From: Chryseobacterium arthrosphaerae
Lineage (GTDB): Bacteria; Bacteroidota; Bacteroidia; Flavobacteriales; Weeksellaceae
Length of the DNA: 64,000 nucleotides
Direction: 5' to 3'
Assembly: GCF_001684965.1 (NCBI RefSeq)
Contig: NZ_MAYG01000001.1
Coordinates: 1,922,001 to 1,986,000, forward strand
Positions 35,291 through 46,144 of this stretch are shown piece after piece; the first letter of the stretch is position 1, and every line of letters begins with the position of its first letter. The notes beneath the pieces are model-generated. The model worked only from the letters and a program-made list of their open reading frames with translations, made no database searches and was not told where the DNA came from. The position numbers and the translations under genes were made by a program.

Positions 35291-37813
35291 TCAGTGAAGC
35301 ATTTCGCTTTCGGGAGCGCCCAGGTAAGAGGGCTTTAAGCCGCCGGTGTTGATCAGGATTTTTTCAAGGACAATGCCCGGTTCCATCACTCTGAAACGTA
35401 AAGTATGTTTTCCTGCCTGCTGAACCGGATGCTTTGTAGCGGATTTAATGATATGTTCGGACTGCCATTTTCCCAATTCCCCTTTGTAATGCCTGTTGAA
35501 GTTAACAGTCTGCGGAGTTTCGTTGTCAAAAGAAATCTCATAGCGCAATCCTTTATTATGATTAAAATTTAAAGTCGGAGCTAATAATAGCTGGACTTCA
35601 AACTCACCTTTAGATTCAAAATTGATATCATATTCAAGCCAGATATTTTCATCACTTTTTGGATATACATTCTGTGGAAAGGTTGTCACACCGGATTTTG
35701 TTTTTCCGAAATCAGGAATCACTTCCCAATGGATCCTGTCTGATTGATGAAGTCTTGCAAAATTTTCTGCTTCAATAGACACATAGCCGTTTTTTTCCTG
35801 AAATATCTTTTCTTTGGGAACCTCAGCATCAGAAATATAGGTGACTTCAGGCATTATATTTTCTTTTCCATCTGCCCAGCTTTTATATCCTATTCTCATC
35901 TGATCCATCATATGCTTCCATTTTCCTCCGGCAATCACATTGTTGTATTGATTGTCCAGATAAGCGTTTCTTTCAAAACATGCCTTCACTTTATCTGCGT
36001 AGAAATTGGCTCCCGGATCTTTTTTCGCTGCCAGTTCCCTGTTTTTTGCTACCGCATAGTACATTTCGTATAAATTACTGCATGCATCAATCGGATACAA
36101 AACCAACTGATAATAGGCATCCTGGTACTCAGCCGGAATCTGCTCTTTTAACCGTAAAGCTTCTACGGCCAATGCTCTGTAATCATTTAAAACCGTTTCA
36201 AATTCATGGTAATTTTCAAGGCTGTACGTGTTGCTGTCCAGGGTTTCAGGCGTAACTCTCCTGTTGTATTTGGCATATAGATTAATCATCCCGGCAATTT
36301 CTTTGGCGTGTTTTTCACCAAACTGCTGGGCAGCCCATTTCTCAGTATATTCCAAAAGGTTTTTAGCGTTAAACTGTTTTGGGTTCCAGGCCATTTCCAG
36401 GAAAAAACTGATCGGAAATTCCATGGGTTTTAAATCTCCCACATTCACTACCCAAAGCTTATCTACCTTATGTTCATAAGAAAGGTTCATCTGTTCCCAG
36501 ACTCTCTGGATGGGACTTATGTTGATCCATTTGGAATTTCTCGGGCCGCCTACATAATCGAAGTGGTAATAGATTCCATAGCCACCTTTATGCAAAGGTT
36601 TTGAAAGGTCCGGAAGCTTTCTTACATTTCCCCAGTTATCATCACAGAACAGCAGGATCACATCATCCGGAACCCGCATTCCTTTATCATAATAGTCCTG
36701 AACTTCTTTATACAATGCCCAGACCTGAGGTGTTTTCTCTGCTTTTTTCCCCGTAACATCTGCAATGATTTTACGCTGATCTTTTACAATTTTCTCGAGC
36801 AGGCAAATATTGGTTCCCTCTCCCATTGCTTCGTCGCCATCACCCCGCATTCCTACTGTAACGAGTTTTTCCCAGTTTTTGCTTCTCTCGAGTCCGGATT
36901 TCCAGAATTTCTGTAAAACATCCGCATTTTTAGAATAATCCCAGACATTCGGGAGGTTATTTTTTTTGATATACCTGTGCCAGTCGGTTTGTGCCAAAGC
37001 CATGGGTTCATGGTGTGAAGTTCCCATGACAATTCCCATTTCGTTCGCTAACGGGCCGCTTAGAGGATCATCGTCATAGAATGCCTTTCCCCACATTGCC
37101 GGCCAGATATAGTTTCCTTTAAGACGCAGAATAAGTTCAAAAACTTTTTCATAAAATTTACTGTTTACTCCGCCAAAAGTTGCTCTTGCCCAGCCTCCGA
37201 GTGAAGGCTCTTCATCATTAAGGAAAATACCACGATACTCTACCGCAGGTTCTCCATCGGTATAGATTCCTTTTTTAAAGTATAGATTATCTTTTTTCTC
37301 AACCGGAACGTCAGCCCAATAATACCATGGTGAAACACCTATCTGCTGAGACATTTCATAAATCCCGTAAATCGTTCCCCTTTTATCACTTCCTGCAATC
37401 ACAATAGCCTCAGAAACGCCCGGAAATGGATCACTGACATTCTGAATGATATATTTTTCTCTTTTCCCAGTTAATGCTTTTCCATCCAGCTTTTTTTGAC
37501 GAATTAAATTATCAATGGTCTTGCTTTTACCTGCTTCACCAATAATGATGATCATTCCGTTCACTCCAGGGTTTTGGGAAACCAGATGAGGCTGAACACC
37601 GGTTACTTTTTGAAAATCGGATTGAAGATTCGCAACGGCACGCAGAATTCCTTTGTCCGAATCGCTATCTGAAAACAGCATCAAACCTGAATTGCGCTCT
37701 TTCAACACCACCGAATTTTCTGTCTTAGCAAAAGAAATAAATGGTTCGGTTGCTTTTACAAAAAATATAAACAACAACGTAAGAAACAGCGAAATGTTTT
37801 TTGTAAAATTCAT
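35291..37813 (-). CDS. GH115 xylan alpha-1,2-glucuronidase
   Basis: An 840-residue exported protein (signal about 1-22, ending FVKA). GH115 enzymes take (4-O-methyl-)glucuronate from internal as well as terminal xylose units. Family blocks recognised are the N-terminal SGLMLFSDSDSDKG domain, VEYRGIFLNDEEPSLGGWAR, GNYIWPAMWGKAFYDDDP, GTSHHEPMALAQTDW and LLFCDDNWGNVRKLP, and the C-terminal beta-sandwich domain (about 670-840). It follows the GDSL esterase after 17 bases. It pairs functionally with GH67 at 9.6 kb and with the uxaC to eda route that burns the released glucuronate. Confidence 0.93.
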   Translation of the reverse strand: MNFTKNISLFLTLLFIFFVKATEPFISFAKTENSVVLKERNSGLMLFSDSDSDKGILRAVANLQSDFQKVTGVQPHLVSQNPGVNGMIIIIGEAGKSKTIDNLIRQKKLDGKALTGKREKYIIQNVSDPFPGVSEAIVIAGSDKRGTIYGIYEMSQQIGVSPWYYWADVPVEKKDNLYFKKGIYTDGEPAVEYRGIFLNDEEPSLGGWARATFGGVNSKFYEKVFELILRLKGNYIWPAMWGKAFYDDDPLSGPLANEMGIVMGTSHHEPMALAQTDWHRYIKKNNLPNVWDYSKNADVLQKFWKSGLERSKNWEKLVTVGMRGDGDEAMGEGTNICLLEKIVKDQRKIIADVTGKKAEKTPQVWALYKEVQDYYDKGMRVPDDVILLFCDDNWGNVRKLPDLSKPLHKGGYGIYYHFDYVGGPRNSKWINISPIQRVWEQMNLSYEHKVDKLWVVNVGDLKPMEFPISFFLEMAWNPKQFNAKNLLEYTEKWAAQQFGEKHAKEIAGMINLYAKYNRRVTPETLDSNTYSLENYHEFETVLNDYRALAVEALRLKEQIPAEYQDAYYQLVLYPIDACSNLYEMYYAVAKNRELAAKKDPGANFYADKVKACFERNAYLDNQYNNVIAGGKWKHMMDQMRIGYKSWADGKENIMPEVTYISDAEVPKEKIFQEKNGYVSIEAENFARLHQSDRIHWEVIPDFGKTKSGVTTFPQNVYPKSDENIWLEYDINFESKGEFEVQLLLAPTLNFNHNKGLRYEISFDNETPQTVNFNRHYKGELGKWQSEHIIKSATKHPVQQAGKHTLRFRVMEPGIVLEKILINTGGLKPSYLGAPESEMLH

Positions 37814-37830
37814 ACTATATCTTTTTGATT

Positions 37831-39051
37831 TTAATTTTTAAATAAGTTCAGATCCACAAATTCTCCCATTCTCCTGTAGCCGGCCTCATTGGGGTGAAGA
37901 AAATCATGATCGTGCATATCATTTAAGATGACCTCCGGATTTTCACTCTGCATATGTTTGGCAAAATCAATGATGGCATCAAACTTCCCGCTGTTTCTGA
38001 TCCAGTCGTTTACTTTTTTCCAGGCCTCGATACGGAAGGGTTTTTCGTAGAACGACTTTCCGAAAGGAAGAATTGTTGCTCCATACACTTTGATCCCGTT
38101 AACATGTGCCTTATCGATCATCACCTGGTAAGCGGCAATCAGTTCTTCTGTTCTTTTGGAAGCGTCATCAGGATCTCTTGTTCCTCCCAGATCATTCACT
38201 CCTTCCAGAATGATCAGCCATTTTACGCCCTGCTGATTGAGGATGTTATAATCAAAACGGTCTAATGCTGTAGGACCCAAACCGCCACGCACCACACAAT
38301 TCCCACCAATTCCGAAATTAAGGACACTTATATTCCGGGTAGAAGGATTTGCTAATAACCGCTGAGAAAAAATATCCGGCCAGCGATTCTGTCTGTTTGT
38401 TCCCGATCCTCTTCCATCAGTAATGGAATTTCCCATGATTGCAACCGCATATGAGGGTTCATCAGTCTTTACATCGATGTTAAAAAGCGAATACCAGTGA
38501 TCTGTCTTTACTGGATTTTTAAATACCGCAGCATTGGTCTGCTCACCTTTAACAATAAAAGAGGTTGTTCTTGAAGCCGGGTGTCCGGTGACAGATTGGG
38601 TTACTTTTGCGTAGGAAATTGTAATGGCCAGCAACGAATTAGATTTCAGATTAAAGTTTAACTCATCAGAATAAATATCAGATCCGGGAGCAATTTTAAA
38701 ACTGTTTTTCTTCTCAAACGTTAATGATCTGATGGTAGCTGCATCCACATTGCTGCTATCGGACGGCACGGCAATCGAAACCGCTTTTACCGCCAAACTA
38801 TCCATAGAATATTTGTTGGAAAAACGTAACCGCAGTTTTTTCCCACCCACAGATACACGCACAATCTGACGCAGGGTGTTCCCCGAAAGCCCCGGTTCCG
38901 GCGCAAGGTTTTTAGGTTCTACCAATTGGGGAGCTGTTGCCCAGGTAGTGAGCCATTGGCCTTTGGATGACTGCTTTTCCAGACTTTGTGAGGAAGAGCA
39001 GGAAACCAAAAATCCCGAAATGATAAAGATGTATAAGTTTTTGAAGCGCAT
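37831..39051 (-). CDS. SGNH/GDSL-family esterase, lipoprotein
   Basis: About 406 residues from the ATG at 39051. An upstream TTG at 39075 only adds charged residues before the lipobox (FLVSC, Cys18). The N-terminal part (about 25-200) is a beta-rich domain with AVKAVSIAVP-like strands. The esterase domain begins at MGNSITDGRGSG (nucleophile Ser), with GGNCVVRGG, LEGVNDLGG (block III) and the C-terminal HDHDFLHPNEAGYRRMG (Asp/His). It presumably deacetylates xylan or its fragments (inference from context). It lies 17 bases upstream of GH115 and is probably co-transcribed with it. Confidence 0.85.
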   Translation of the reverse strand: MRFKNLYIFIISGFLVSCSSSQSLEKQSSKGQWLTTWATAPQLVEPKNLAPEPGLSGNTLRQIVRVSVGGKKLRLRFSNKYSMDSLAVKAVSIAVPSDSSNVDAATIRSLTFEKKNSFKIAPGSDIYSDELNFNLKSNSLLAITISYAKVTQSVTGHPASRTTSFIVKGEQTNAAVFKNPVKTDHWYSLFNIDVKTDEPSYAVAIMGNSITDGRGSGTNRQNRWPDIFSQRLLANPSTRNISVLNFGIGGNCVVRGGLGPTALDRFDYNILNQQGVKWLIILEGVNDLGGTRDPDDASKRTEELIAAYQVMIDKAHVNGIKVYGATILPFGKSFYEKPFRIEAWKKVNDWIRNSGKFDAIIDFAKHMQSENPEVILNDMHDHDFLHPNEAGYRRMGEFVDLNLFKN

Positions 39052-39071
39052 TTTTTCTGTTTTTCGTTTTA

Positions 39072-39199
39072 TCAATCTTTAATTCTTACTACAAATCCTC
39101 CGTCGGGGATTTTCTCAGTACTGATAAACGGTTCTGCAGCATAGATCTGCAGGCAAAATCCAAACAACGCAATAAGAAAAATATTTTTAAATGATTCAT
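39072..39199 (-). pseudogene. Collapsed remnant of an exported-protein gene
   Basis: On the minus strand the ATG at 39199 is followed, after a one-base slip, by an open frame. Its first part is a good signal peptide (FKNIFLIALFGFCLQIYAA), followed by EPFISTEKIPDGGFVVRIKD and a stop. With one base inserted it would start MKSFKNIF. The mature part is only about 20 residues. Its start resembles that of GH115 (TEPFISFAK), while its end resembles the C terminus of GH97 (GGFVLKN). This fits a gene whose middle was deleted, followed by a frameshift. Its tail is just upstream of the GDSL gene. Confidence 0.5.
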
Positions 39200-39247
39200 A
39201 ATCAGTTTTATTTAAACTTAAAAAATCTGTATTCTTTTAATCTCTTC

Positions 39248-39280
39248 AAACCTTATAGGTTTTAAAAACCTATAAGGTTT
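39248..39280. repeat. 33-bp near-perfect palindrome after GH97
   Basis: AAACCTTATAGGTTTT (39248-39263) is the exact reverse complement of 39265-39280, with one central base. It lies 8 bases beyond the GH97 stop. It may work as a transcription end or as a mobile intergenic palindrome; a one-base loop implies a real hairpin would open 3-4 central pairs. Confidence 0.6.
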
Positions 39281-39287
39281 ACTTCTG

Positions 39288-41225
39288 TTAATTTTTCAGT
39301 ACAAAACCACCCTGCGACTGAATTTCAATCATAAAATCACCTTTTGCATTCACTTTCACTTCTTTTTCTGATGAATTTCCCTGCGCATCATCATTAATGA
39401 ATCTAACTGTTTTCCCGGCAAACATCGGAAGCTTTATTTTCAGTTTTTGGGATTGTTTTTCAGCATTGACACCAGCCACATACCATTGATTCTGATGTCT
39501 CCTCGCCACCACGGCATATTTTCCGGGATAACCGTCTATGAAAACTGTCTCATCCCAAAGTGTCGGAACTTCTTTCATGAAGCTGAGCTGAAATTCCGGG
39601 GCATCGGTCAGGTTATTCGGCATGATACCAAACATCTGAACGGGATTCTGAAACAGGACTGCTGTAGCCAGCTGAAAGCTATCTGTGGTATGTCTTTTAT
39701 TTTTGTCTCTGTTGGACTCGGTTAAATATGTATTGAGAAAAGTTCCTCCGAATTCCATACTTCCCACTGTATTTCTGATAAAAGGATGAAGCGTGGCAAA
39801 AAAAGCTTCCTGCCTGCGTACCTCTTCTGAGAAATAAAGCATTTCTGAGGCAAGAACGGCCTCGCTTCCTGCATAATTCGGGTACATCACTTCCCAGCCT
39901 CTCGGTACCGTGGCTCCGTGAAAAATAATGGTTAATCCAAAATCATTGGCGTCGGAGAGAATATCTTCGTAAAGACGCATGGTTTCCTGTTTGTCTCCTC
40001 CGAAGAAATCCACTTTAAGTCCTTTTATACCGACATCTTTCAGCCATTTCATTTCTTTTTTACGTTCAACAGATGAGCTCATTTTGTTTCTAGGTCCCAT
40101 CGGTGCGTCATTAGCTGTTCCGTTGGAATTGTACCAGAGCAATACCCCGACATTTTTCGATTTTGCATATTGAATAAGCGCTCTCATGCGGTCCTTGCCT
40201 ATGTTTTTATCCCAAAGCGCATCCATGAGAATAAACTGATATTTCAATGCAGCAGCAAGGTCTATGAATTTCACCTGATCATCATAATTCATGCTTTTGT
40301 CCTGCCACAGAATCCAGCTCCAGGTAGATTTTCCGAACTGATACTCCTGTGAAGGCTCATACATAGGATCTACCACATCAAAAGGAATAGTAGTCTCTAC
40401 GATGGGTTTCAAAGAACTGCCCACTGTAATTGTTCTCCAGGGTGTTTTTCCAGGAAGTGAAATGGCTGCTCCGGTACTTCCGAAACCATTATTTTCAGCA
40501 ATATTCGGATAGGCTACTTTGTAAAGGCCTTTTTCTGCTGTGGTTTCAAGGTGTGAAGCACAATATGTACTATTCACTCCTGTCTCGGAAAGCAATATCC
40601 AGCCTTCATTTCCGATATGAAACAGACCCGGGAAAACATAGCCGTAATCAGACGGTATTCCCAATTCCGCATCAGCTTTATAGCCACTTTCATAACTTGG
40701 TGCCGTGCGGGCAAAACCTGTCATAGGTTTCATCATAGGTGAAAGAAAAGTAGTAGTCTCTGAAGGAAATCTGTACCCTGTATTTTCTGACTGTACCACC
40801 ACACTCAGCCGTTCTTTCATCGGTGGAATATTGTACCGGAAAGCAATATTGTTGTTACTCACCTGAAATTCGATGCTTATTTGATGCTGATCTGCATTGA
40901 TGAAATTAACCGATAAAGTATTGGCTTTGTAATCAATTTCAGATTTTTTGATTTTTTGGTTCGTATATTTCTTGGAAACGATATCTTTTTTGCTATCGAG
41001 AAATTTCAGATTCTTTGAAAAATCAGACTCATTGGTTACCAAGCCCAACGGGGATTTTTCAAGCATTGTTTTTCCCTGAAGGATAACATCATACAAGGCT
41101 TTTCCTTCTTCTGAAAAAACATGAAGCTTCAGATGTCCGTCAGGGCTTGAAATTTCTGCTACCTGTGCAAAGCTTTTGCTGATCAGAAACAAGCTGAATA
41201 CGATAAATAAAACTTTTTTTCTCAT
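39288..41225 (-). CDS. GH97 glycoside hydrolase (retaining alpha-galactosidase-like)
   Basis: A 645-residue exported enzyme (signal 1-20). The layout is an N-terminal beta-sandwich (about 22-280), a barrel (about 300-550) and a C-terminal beta domain. The barrel carries KVDFFGGDKQ, with Asp406 at the nucleophile position of retaining GH97 members, so it is the alpha-galactosidase/beta-L-arabinopyranosidase branch rather than the inverting glucosidase branch. The target is probably terminal alpha-galactose or beta-L-arabinopyranose on xylan side chains (inference). galK and galT at 5-7 kb would handle galactose. The gene begins 2 bases after GH43, so both are one transcript. Confidence 0.88.
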   Translation of the reverse strand: MRKKVLFIVFSLFLISKSFAQVAEISSPDGHLKLHVFSEEGKALYDVILQGKTMLEKSPLGLVTNESDFSKNLKFLDSKKDIVSKKYTNQKIKKSEIDYKANTLSVNFINADQHQISIEFQVSNNNIAFRYNIPPMKERLSVVVQSENTGYRFPSETTTFLSPMMKPMTGFARTAPSYESGYKADAELGIPSDYGYVFPGLFHIGNEGWILLSETGVNSTYCASHLETTAEKGLYKVAYPNIAENNGFGSTGAAISLPGKTPWRTITVGSSLKPIVETTIPFDVVDPMYEPSQEYQFGKSTWSWILWQDKSMNYDDQVKFIDLAAALKYQFILMDALWDKNIGKDRMRALIQYAKSKNVGVLLWYNSNGTANDAPMGPRNKMSSSVERKKEMKWLKDVGIKGLKVDFFGGDKQETMRLYEDILSDANDFGLTIIFHGATVPRGWEVMYPNYAGSEAVLASEMLYFSEEVRRQEAFFATLHPFIRNTVGSMEFGGTFLNTYLTESNRDKNKRHTTDSFQLATAVLFQNPVQMFGIMPNNLTDAPEFQLSFMKEVPTLWDETVFIDGYPGKYAVVARRHQNQWYVAGVNAEKQSQKLKIKLPMFAGKTVRFINDDAQGNSSEKEVKVNAKGDFMIEIQSQGGFVLKN

Positions 41226-41227
41226 AA

Positions 41228-42604
41228 TTAATTATTTTCAAGAAAGGTCCAGTAATCGAAATACATAATATCCGTTGAGGCTTTTCCATGGAATACAAAA
41301 TACAGATCATGAATGCCGGTAATCTTTTCAACAAGCTGAACTTTTACGGTTTCCCAGCGGTCATCCCCGCCCGTCAGCGGAACCTTTACTGTTGCAGCAA
41401 CCGGTCCGTTCACAGCATCCAGATGAATGCTCATTGTTACGTCACTGTTATGAGTAGTTCCTACCCTTGCAGAGAAAGCAGTGGCTCCTTTTTTCCGGAA
41501 ATCTACATTCTTTATACTGGTATAGGCACCATTTTTCTTGGCTTTGATGAAAACACCGGCCTCTTTATTCTGGTAGGATTTTACATTTTCCGACCAGGCA
41601 ATCATTTCCGCCTGATTGAATGAATAAGGATTAACGGTTGCGATAGCTTTTGTAATTCCGTTAGTCATTTTAAACGGGGAAATAGAACCGTCTTTATTGA
41701 AGGTAAGTTCTTCCAGGCTTACCGATCTTGTAAATCCGCTTCCGCCCGGCAAAGCGCCATTGTGATAAAAAAAATAGGTTTTCCCCCGGAAATCAATAAC
41801 TCCGGGATGATTGGTGAATGATTTCCCTTCCGTAGGCATCACAATTCCTCCATATTTCCAGGGCCCCTGTGCTGTTTTACCTGTAGAATAGCCTATGAAT
41901 TCGGGAAGTGGACCACCCGGCCAGAAAAGATAATACAGATTTTTCCTTTTGTACAGCCACGGTCCTTCCTCATATTTTGAAGGTCTTTCCGGATTGGGTT
42001 TTCCATCCCTTTTGCCAAATGATTCTTCGGTCATCGGGACTTCTACAATATTTCCGGAATAAGAAATCATATCTTCATTCAGCTTTACATATTTAAGCTT
42101 GGGATTTCCCCAGTACATGTGTGCCTGTCCGTCATCATCCACAAAAACAGTGGGATCAATATCTCCCCATTCGCTCTGAACAAGAGGTTTTCCCAGCGGA
42201 TCATGAAAAGGGCCAAACGGACTGTCACCAACGGCAACCCCAACTGCGCCTTTGTTACTGGTTTTGGACCACATCGGAACGTACATAAAGAACTTTCCGT
42301 TTCTTTCTACACATTGTGCAGCCCAGGCATCGCGTTTTGCCCAGTCGAACTCTTTATACGAGAGAATTGTTCCGTGGTCTGTCCAGTTCACCATATCATT
42401 GGTGGAATATACTTTCCAGTCGTTCATGGTAAACCAGGTGGAATCGTCTTCATCGTGTGTGGTATACACATACAGCCTGTCATTGTACACCATTGGTGCC
42501 GGATCTGCAGTGTAATTGGTTTGAACGATAGGATTCTGCGCAGATCCCATCGAAAATAAACCTGTCAGCGCAATGAAACTTATAGATATTGTTCGGATAT
42601 TCAT
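41228..42604 (-). CDS. GH43 with C-terminal CBM6-like domain
   Basis: A 458-residue exported protein (signal about 1-22). Catalytic residues by position are Asp34 (YTADPAP), Asp150 (GDIDPTVF) and Glu213 (KYEEGPW). The domain at about 325-458 resembles a CBM6: [11 protein letters not shown] at its start and a closing [15 protein letters not shown] strand. This GH43-CBM6 architecture is common in exo-acting arabinofuranosidases or xylosidases acting on decorated xylan. It lies between the CE1-type esterase upstream (32-base gap) and GH97 downstream (2-base gap). Confidence 0.88.
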   Translation of the reverse strand: MNIRTISISFIALTGLFSMGSAQNPIVQTNYTADPAPMVYNDRLYVYTTHDEDDSTWFTMNDWKVYSTNDMVNWTDHGTILSYKEFDWAKRDAWAAQCVERNGKFFMYVPMWSKTSNKGAVGVAVGDSPFGPFHDPLGKPLVQSEWGDIDPTVFVDDDGQAHMYWGNPKLKYVKLNEDMISYSGNIVEVPMTEESFGKRDGKPNPERPSKYEEGPWLYKRKNLYYLFWPGGPLPEFIGYSTGKTAQGPWKYGGIVMPTEGKSFTNHPGVIDFRGKTYFFYHNGALPGGSGFTRSVSLEELTFNKDGSISPFKMTNGITKAIATVNPYSFNQAEMIAWSENVKSYQNKEAGVFIKAKKNGAYTSIKNVDFRKKGATAFSARVGTTHNSDVTMSIHLDAVNGPVAATVKVPLTGGDDRWETVKVQLVEKITGIHDLYFVFHGKASTDIMYFDYWTFLENN

Positions 42605-42636
42605 AGAAATTTGGATTTAAAACTTTAATCCTGTAT

Positions 42637-44450
<1,814 letters not shown>

Positions 44451-46058
44451 TCATTCTCCGAACTTATTGACTCTGAAAAAATCCACATCTATAAATCCTC
44501 CGGTATTTTTAGTGGCATAATTGAAAACTGCGAATTTTGATCCCATAAAAAATCTCCGGTAATCAAAGATCATTTTGTAGTCTTTTGCCATTTCCGTCCA
44601 GTTCTTCTGATCCATACTGTAATAGAAGTCTGCAAGATCTTTCCCAAGGTTAAAATCGGCATCAATACGGAGAAAAACCTTATCCGAATTGAGATAAATC
44701 CGTTTTTTTTCTTCTTTTTTAACTCCTGTAATCGCTTTGGTTTTACTGTCCAGGCTTACCTCATTGGTTGAAAAAACAATGAATTTTTCTTTACCCTCCT
44801 TTACTATTGACAAAATCCCGGAATCCCCGTTGAAAGCACTGAAACCTGCAACATCCCCATCTTTCATTCCTTTAAGATCTATGGCCAAAACTACTGAAGA
44901 GACCGGGCCTTCCATTCTCTGGGTCAACGTATTGGGTGCAGCGTACAGATTATCTACGATTCTGCTGGTTTTCAATCTCAGAAAACCTTTTCTTTCGGAT
45001 AAAGACCACGCTTCATTTACGGGATTATGATTCCATTGCCATTGAATTTTCATTGTTTTATCAGAGAACTCATCACTTTCCACCAGATGATTTTTGGGTT
45101 TGAACGGCGGAAGCGGAACTTCTCCTTTCAAAGGAACTTTTCCGTTATCTCCCAACACCGGCCAGTCATTTTCCCATTGTACGGGAAGCAGCAGCGGAAC
45201 ACGTCCTACTCCATTTCTGTCCTGAAAAATAAGAGAATACCAGTTTCCGTTTTTATCATCAATCAAAGCGCCCTGCCCTGCGTAGGAAAATCCTAAAAAA
45301 TTGTCTTCCAGGATTACTTTTTTCTCGTAAGGACCTGTCACTTTATCTGCTCTGTAGATGATCTGACGGCGTTTTCCGTTTTTGGGCCAGGATATCATCA
45401 TCATATAATATTTCCCGTTTCTTTTGATGATCTGGTTTCCTTCCAGAAGTCCGGTTTCCGAAGCATCTTTCTGAAATACCTCAGTTCCATCCGGATTTCC
45501 GATCACCTCTTTAAAATCAGGACTCAGTTCAAAAACTTTGTTGGAAGTGAAAACATATATTTTGCCATCATCATCAAAAAACAGTGAAGCATCATGAAAA
45601 TGCCTTGTTCTTGTAATGAGTTTCCATTTTCCTTTTTCTGGATCATCCGTCACATAGAAATAAGATTTAAAAGGTTCATCATTCGGAGAGAATAAAACGT
45701 AATATTTTCCTTTATGATAACGGATTGAAGATGCCCATTGGCCTCTTCCGTAAACAGTTCCGTTCAATAAATCATATTTTGAGTTGTCATTCAAAGTATC
45801 GAAAACATACCCGGACATTTCCCAATGTACCAGATCCCTGGAATGCATCACCGGAGCTCCCGGCATCAGGTGCATGGTGGTACTGATCAGGTAAAAATCA
45901 TTTCCGTTTCTGGTAATGGATAAATCCGGTGCATCTGCCCAGATGATGGGATTGGTAAATGCAGTACTTTGTTTTCCGGAAGGATTTACCTGGGCTGAAA
46001 GAATATTCAGCCCGATAAATCCCAATAAAGAAACTATATAAGATTTTTTGATTTTCAC
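44451..46058 (-). CDS. GH43 beta-xylosidase/arabinofuranosidase with C-terminal beta-sandwich
   Basis: About 535 residues if the GTG at 46058 is used, which gives a proper signal peptide (IKKSYIVSLLGFIGLNILSAQ). An upstream GTG at 46109 would force translation through an intergenic repeat. No ATG is available. The propeller has WADAPDLSI (base Asp), FHDASLFFDDDG and SETGLLEGNQII (acid Glu). The C-terminal roughly 200 residues are the concanavalin-like domain found in two-domain GH43 enzymes, with FIDVDFFRVN at the end. It acts in the periplasm or outside. It is the last gene of a tandem GH43 pair. Confidence 0.85.
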   Translation of the reverse strand: MKIKKSYIVSLLGFIGLNILSAQVNPSGKQSTAFTNPIIWADAPDLSITRNGNDFYLISTTMHLMPGAPVMHSRDLVHWEMSGYVFDTLNDNSKYDLLNGTVYGRGQWASSIRYHKGKYYVLFSPNDEPFKSYFYVTDDPEKGKWKLITRTRHFHDASLFFDDDGKIYVFTSNKVFELSPDFKEVIGNPDGTEVFQKDASETGLLEGNQIIKRNGKYYMMMISWPKNGKRRQIIYRADKVTGPYEKKVILEDNFLGFSYAGQGALIDDKNGNWYSLIFQDRNGVGRVPLLLPVQWENDWPVLGDNGKVPLKGEVPLPPFKPKNHLVESDEFSDKTMKIQWQWNHNPVNEAWSLSERKGFLRLKTSRIVDNLYAAPNTLTQRMEGPVSSVVLAIDLKGMKDGDVAGFSAFNGDSGILSIVKEGKEKFIVFSTNEVSLDSKTKAITGVKKEEKKRIYLNSDKVFLRIDADFNLGKDLADFYYSMDQKNWTEMAKDYKMIFDYRRFFMGSKFAVFNYATKNTGGFIDVDFFRVNKFGE

Positions 46059-46108
46059 GTTTTTAATATTTTGGTTTGATTTGATTCTTTTCAGTCTTAA
46101 AGGGAACA

Positions 46109-46130
46109 CTTCGACAAGCTCAGTATGACA
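46109..46130 (-). repeat. Intercistronic repeat of the TCATNCTGAGCTTGTCGAAG type
   Basis: The minus strand reads TGTCATACTGAGCTTGTCGA..., a word I know as a frequent intergenic repeat in many Bacteroidota genomes. It lies between the two GH43 genes. Confidence 0.45.
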
Positions 46131-46144
46131 TTGCTAATACTGAC

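Noticed and set aside
37831..39075. TTG starts for the GDSL esterase, HAD phosphatase, kdgK and the first AraC gene
   Set aside because: In each case an ATG a few codons downstream gives a conventional N terminus, so the shorter forms are preferred.
44451..46109. Longer GH43 form starting at GTG 46109
   Set aside because: The extra 17 residues would come from a common intergenic repeat and put a basic stretch before the signal peptide; the GTG at 46058 gives a normal signal.
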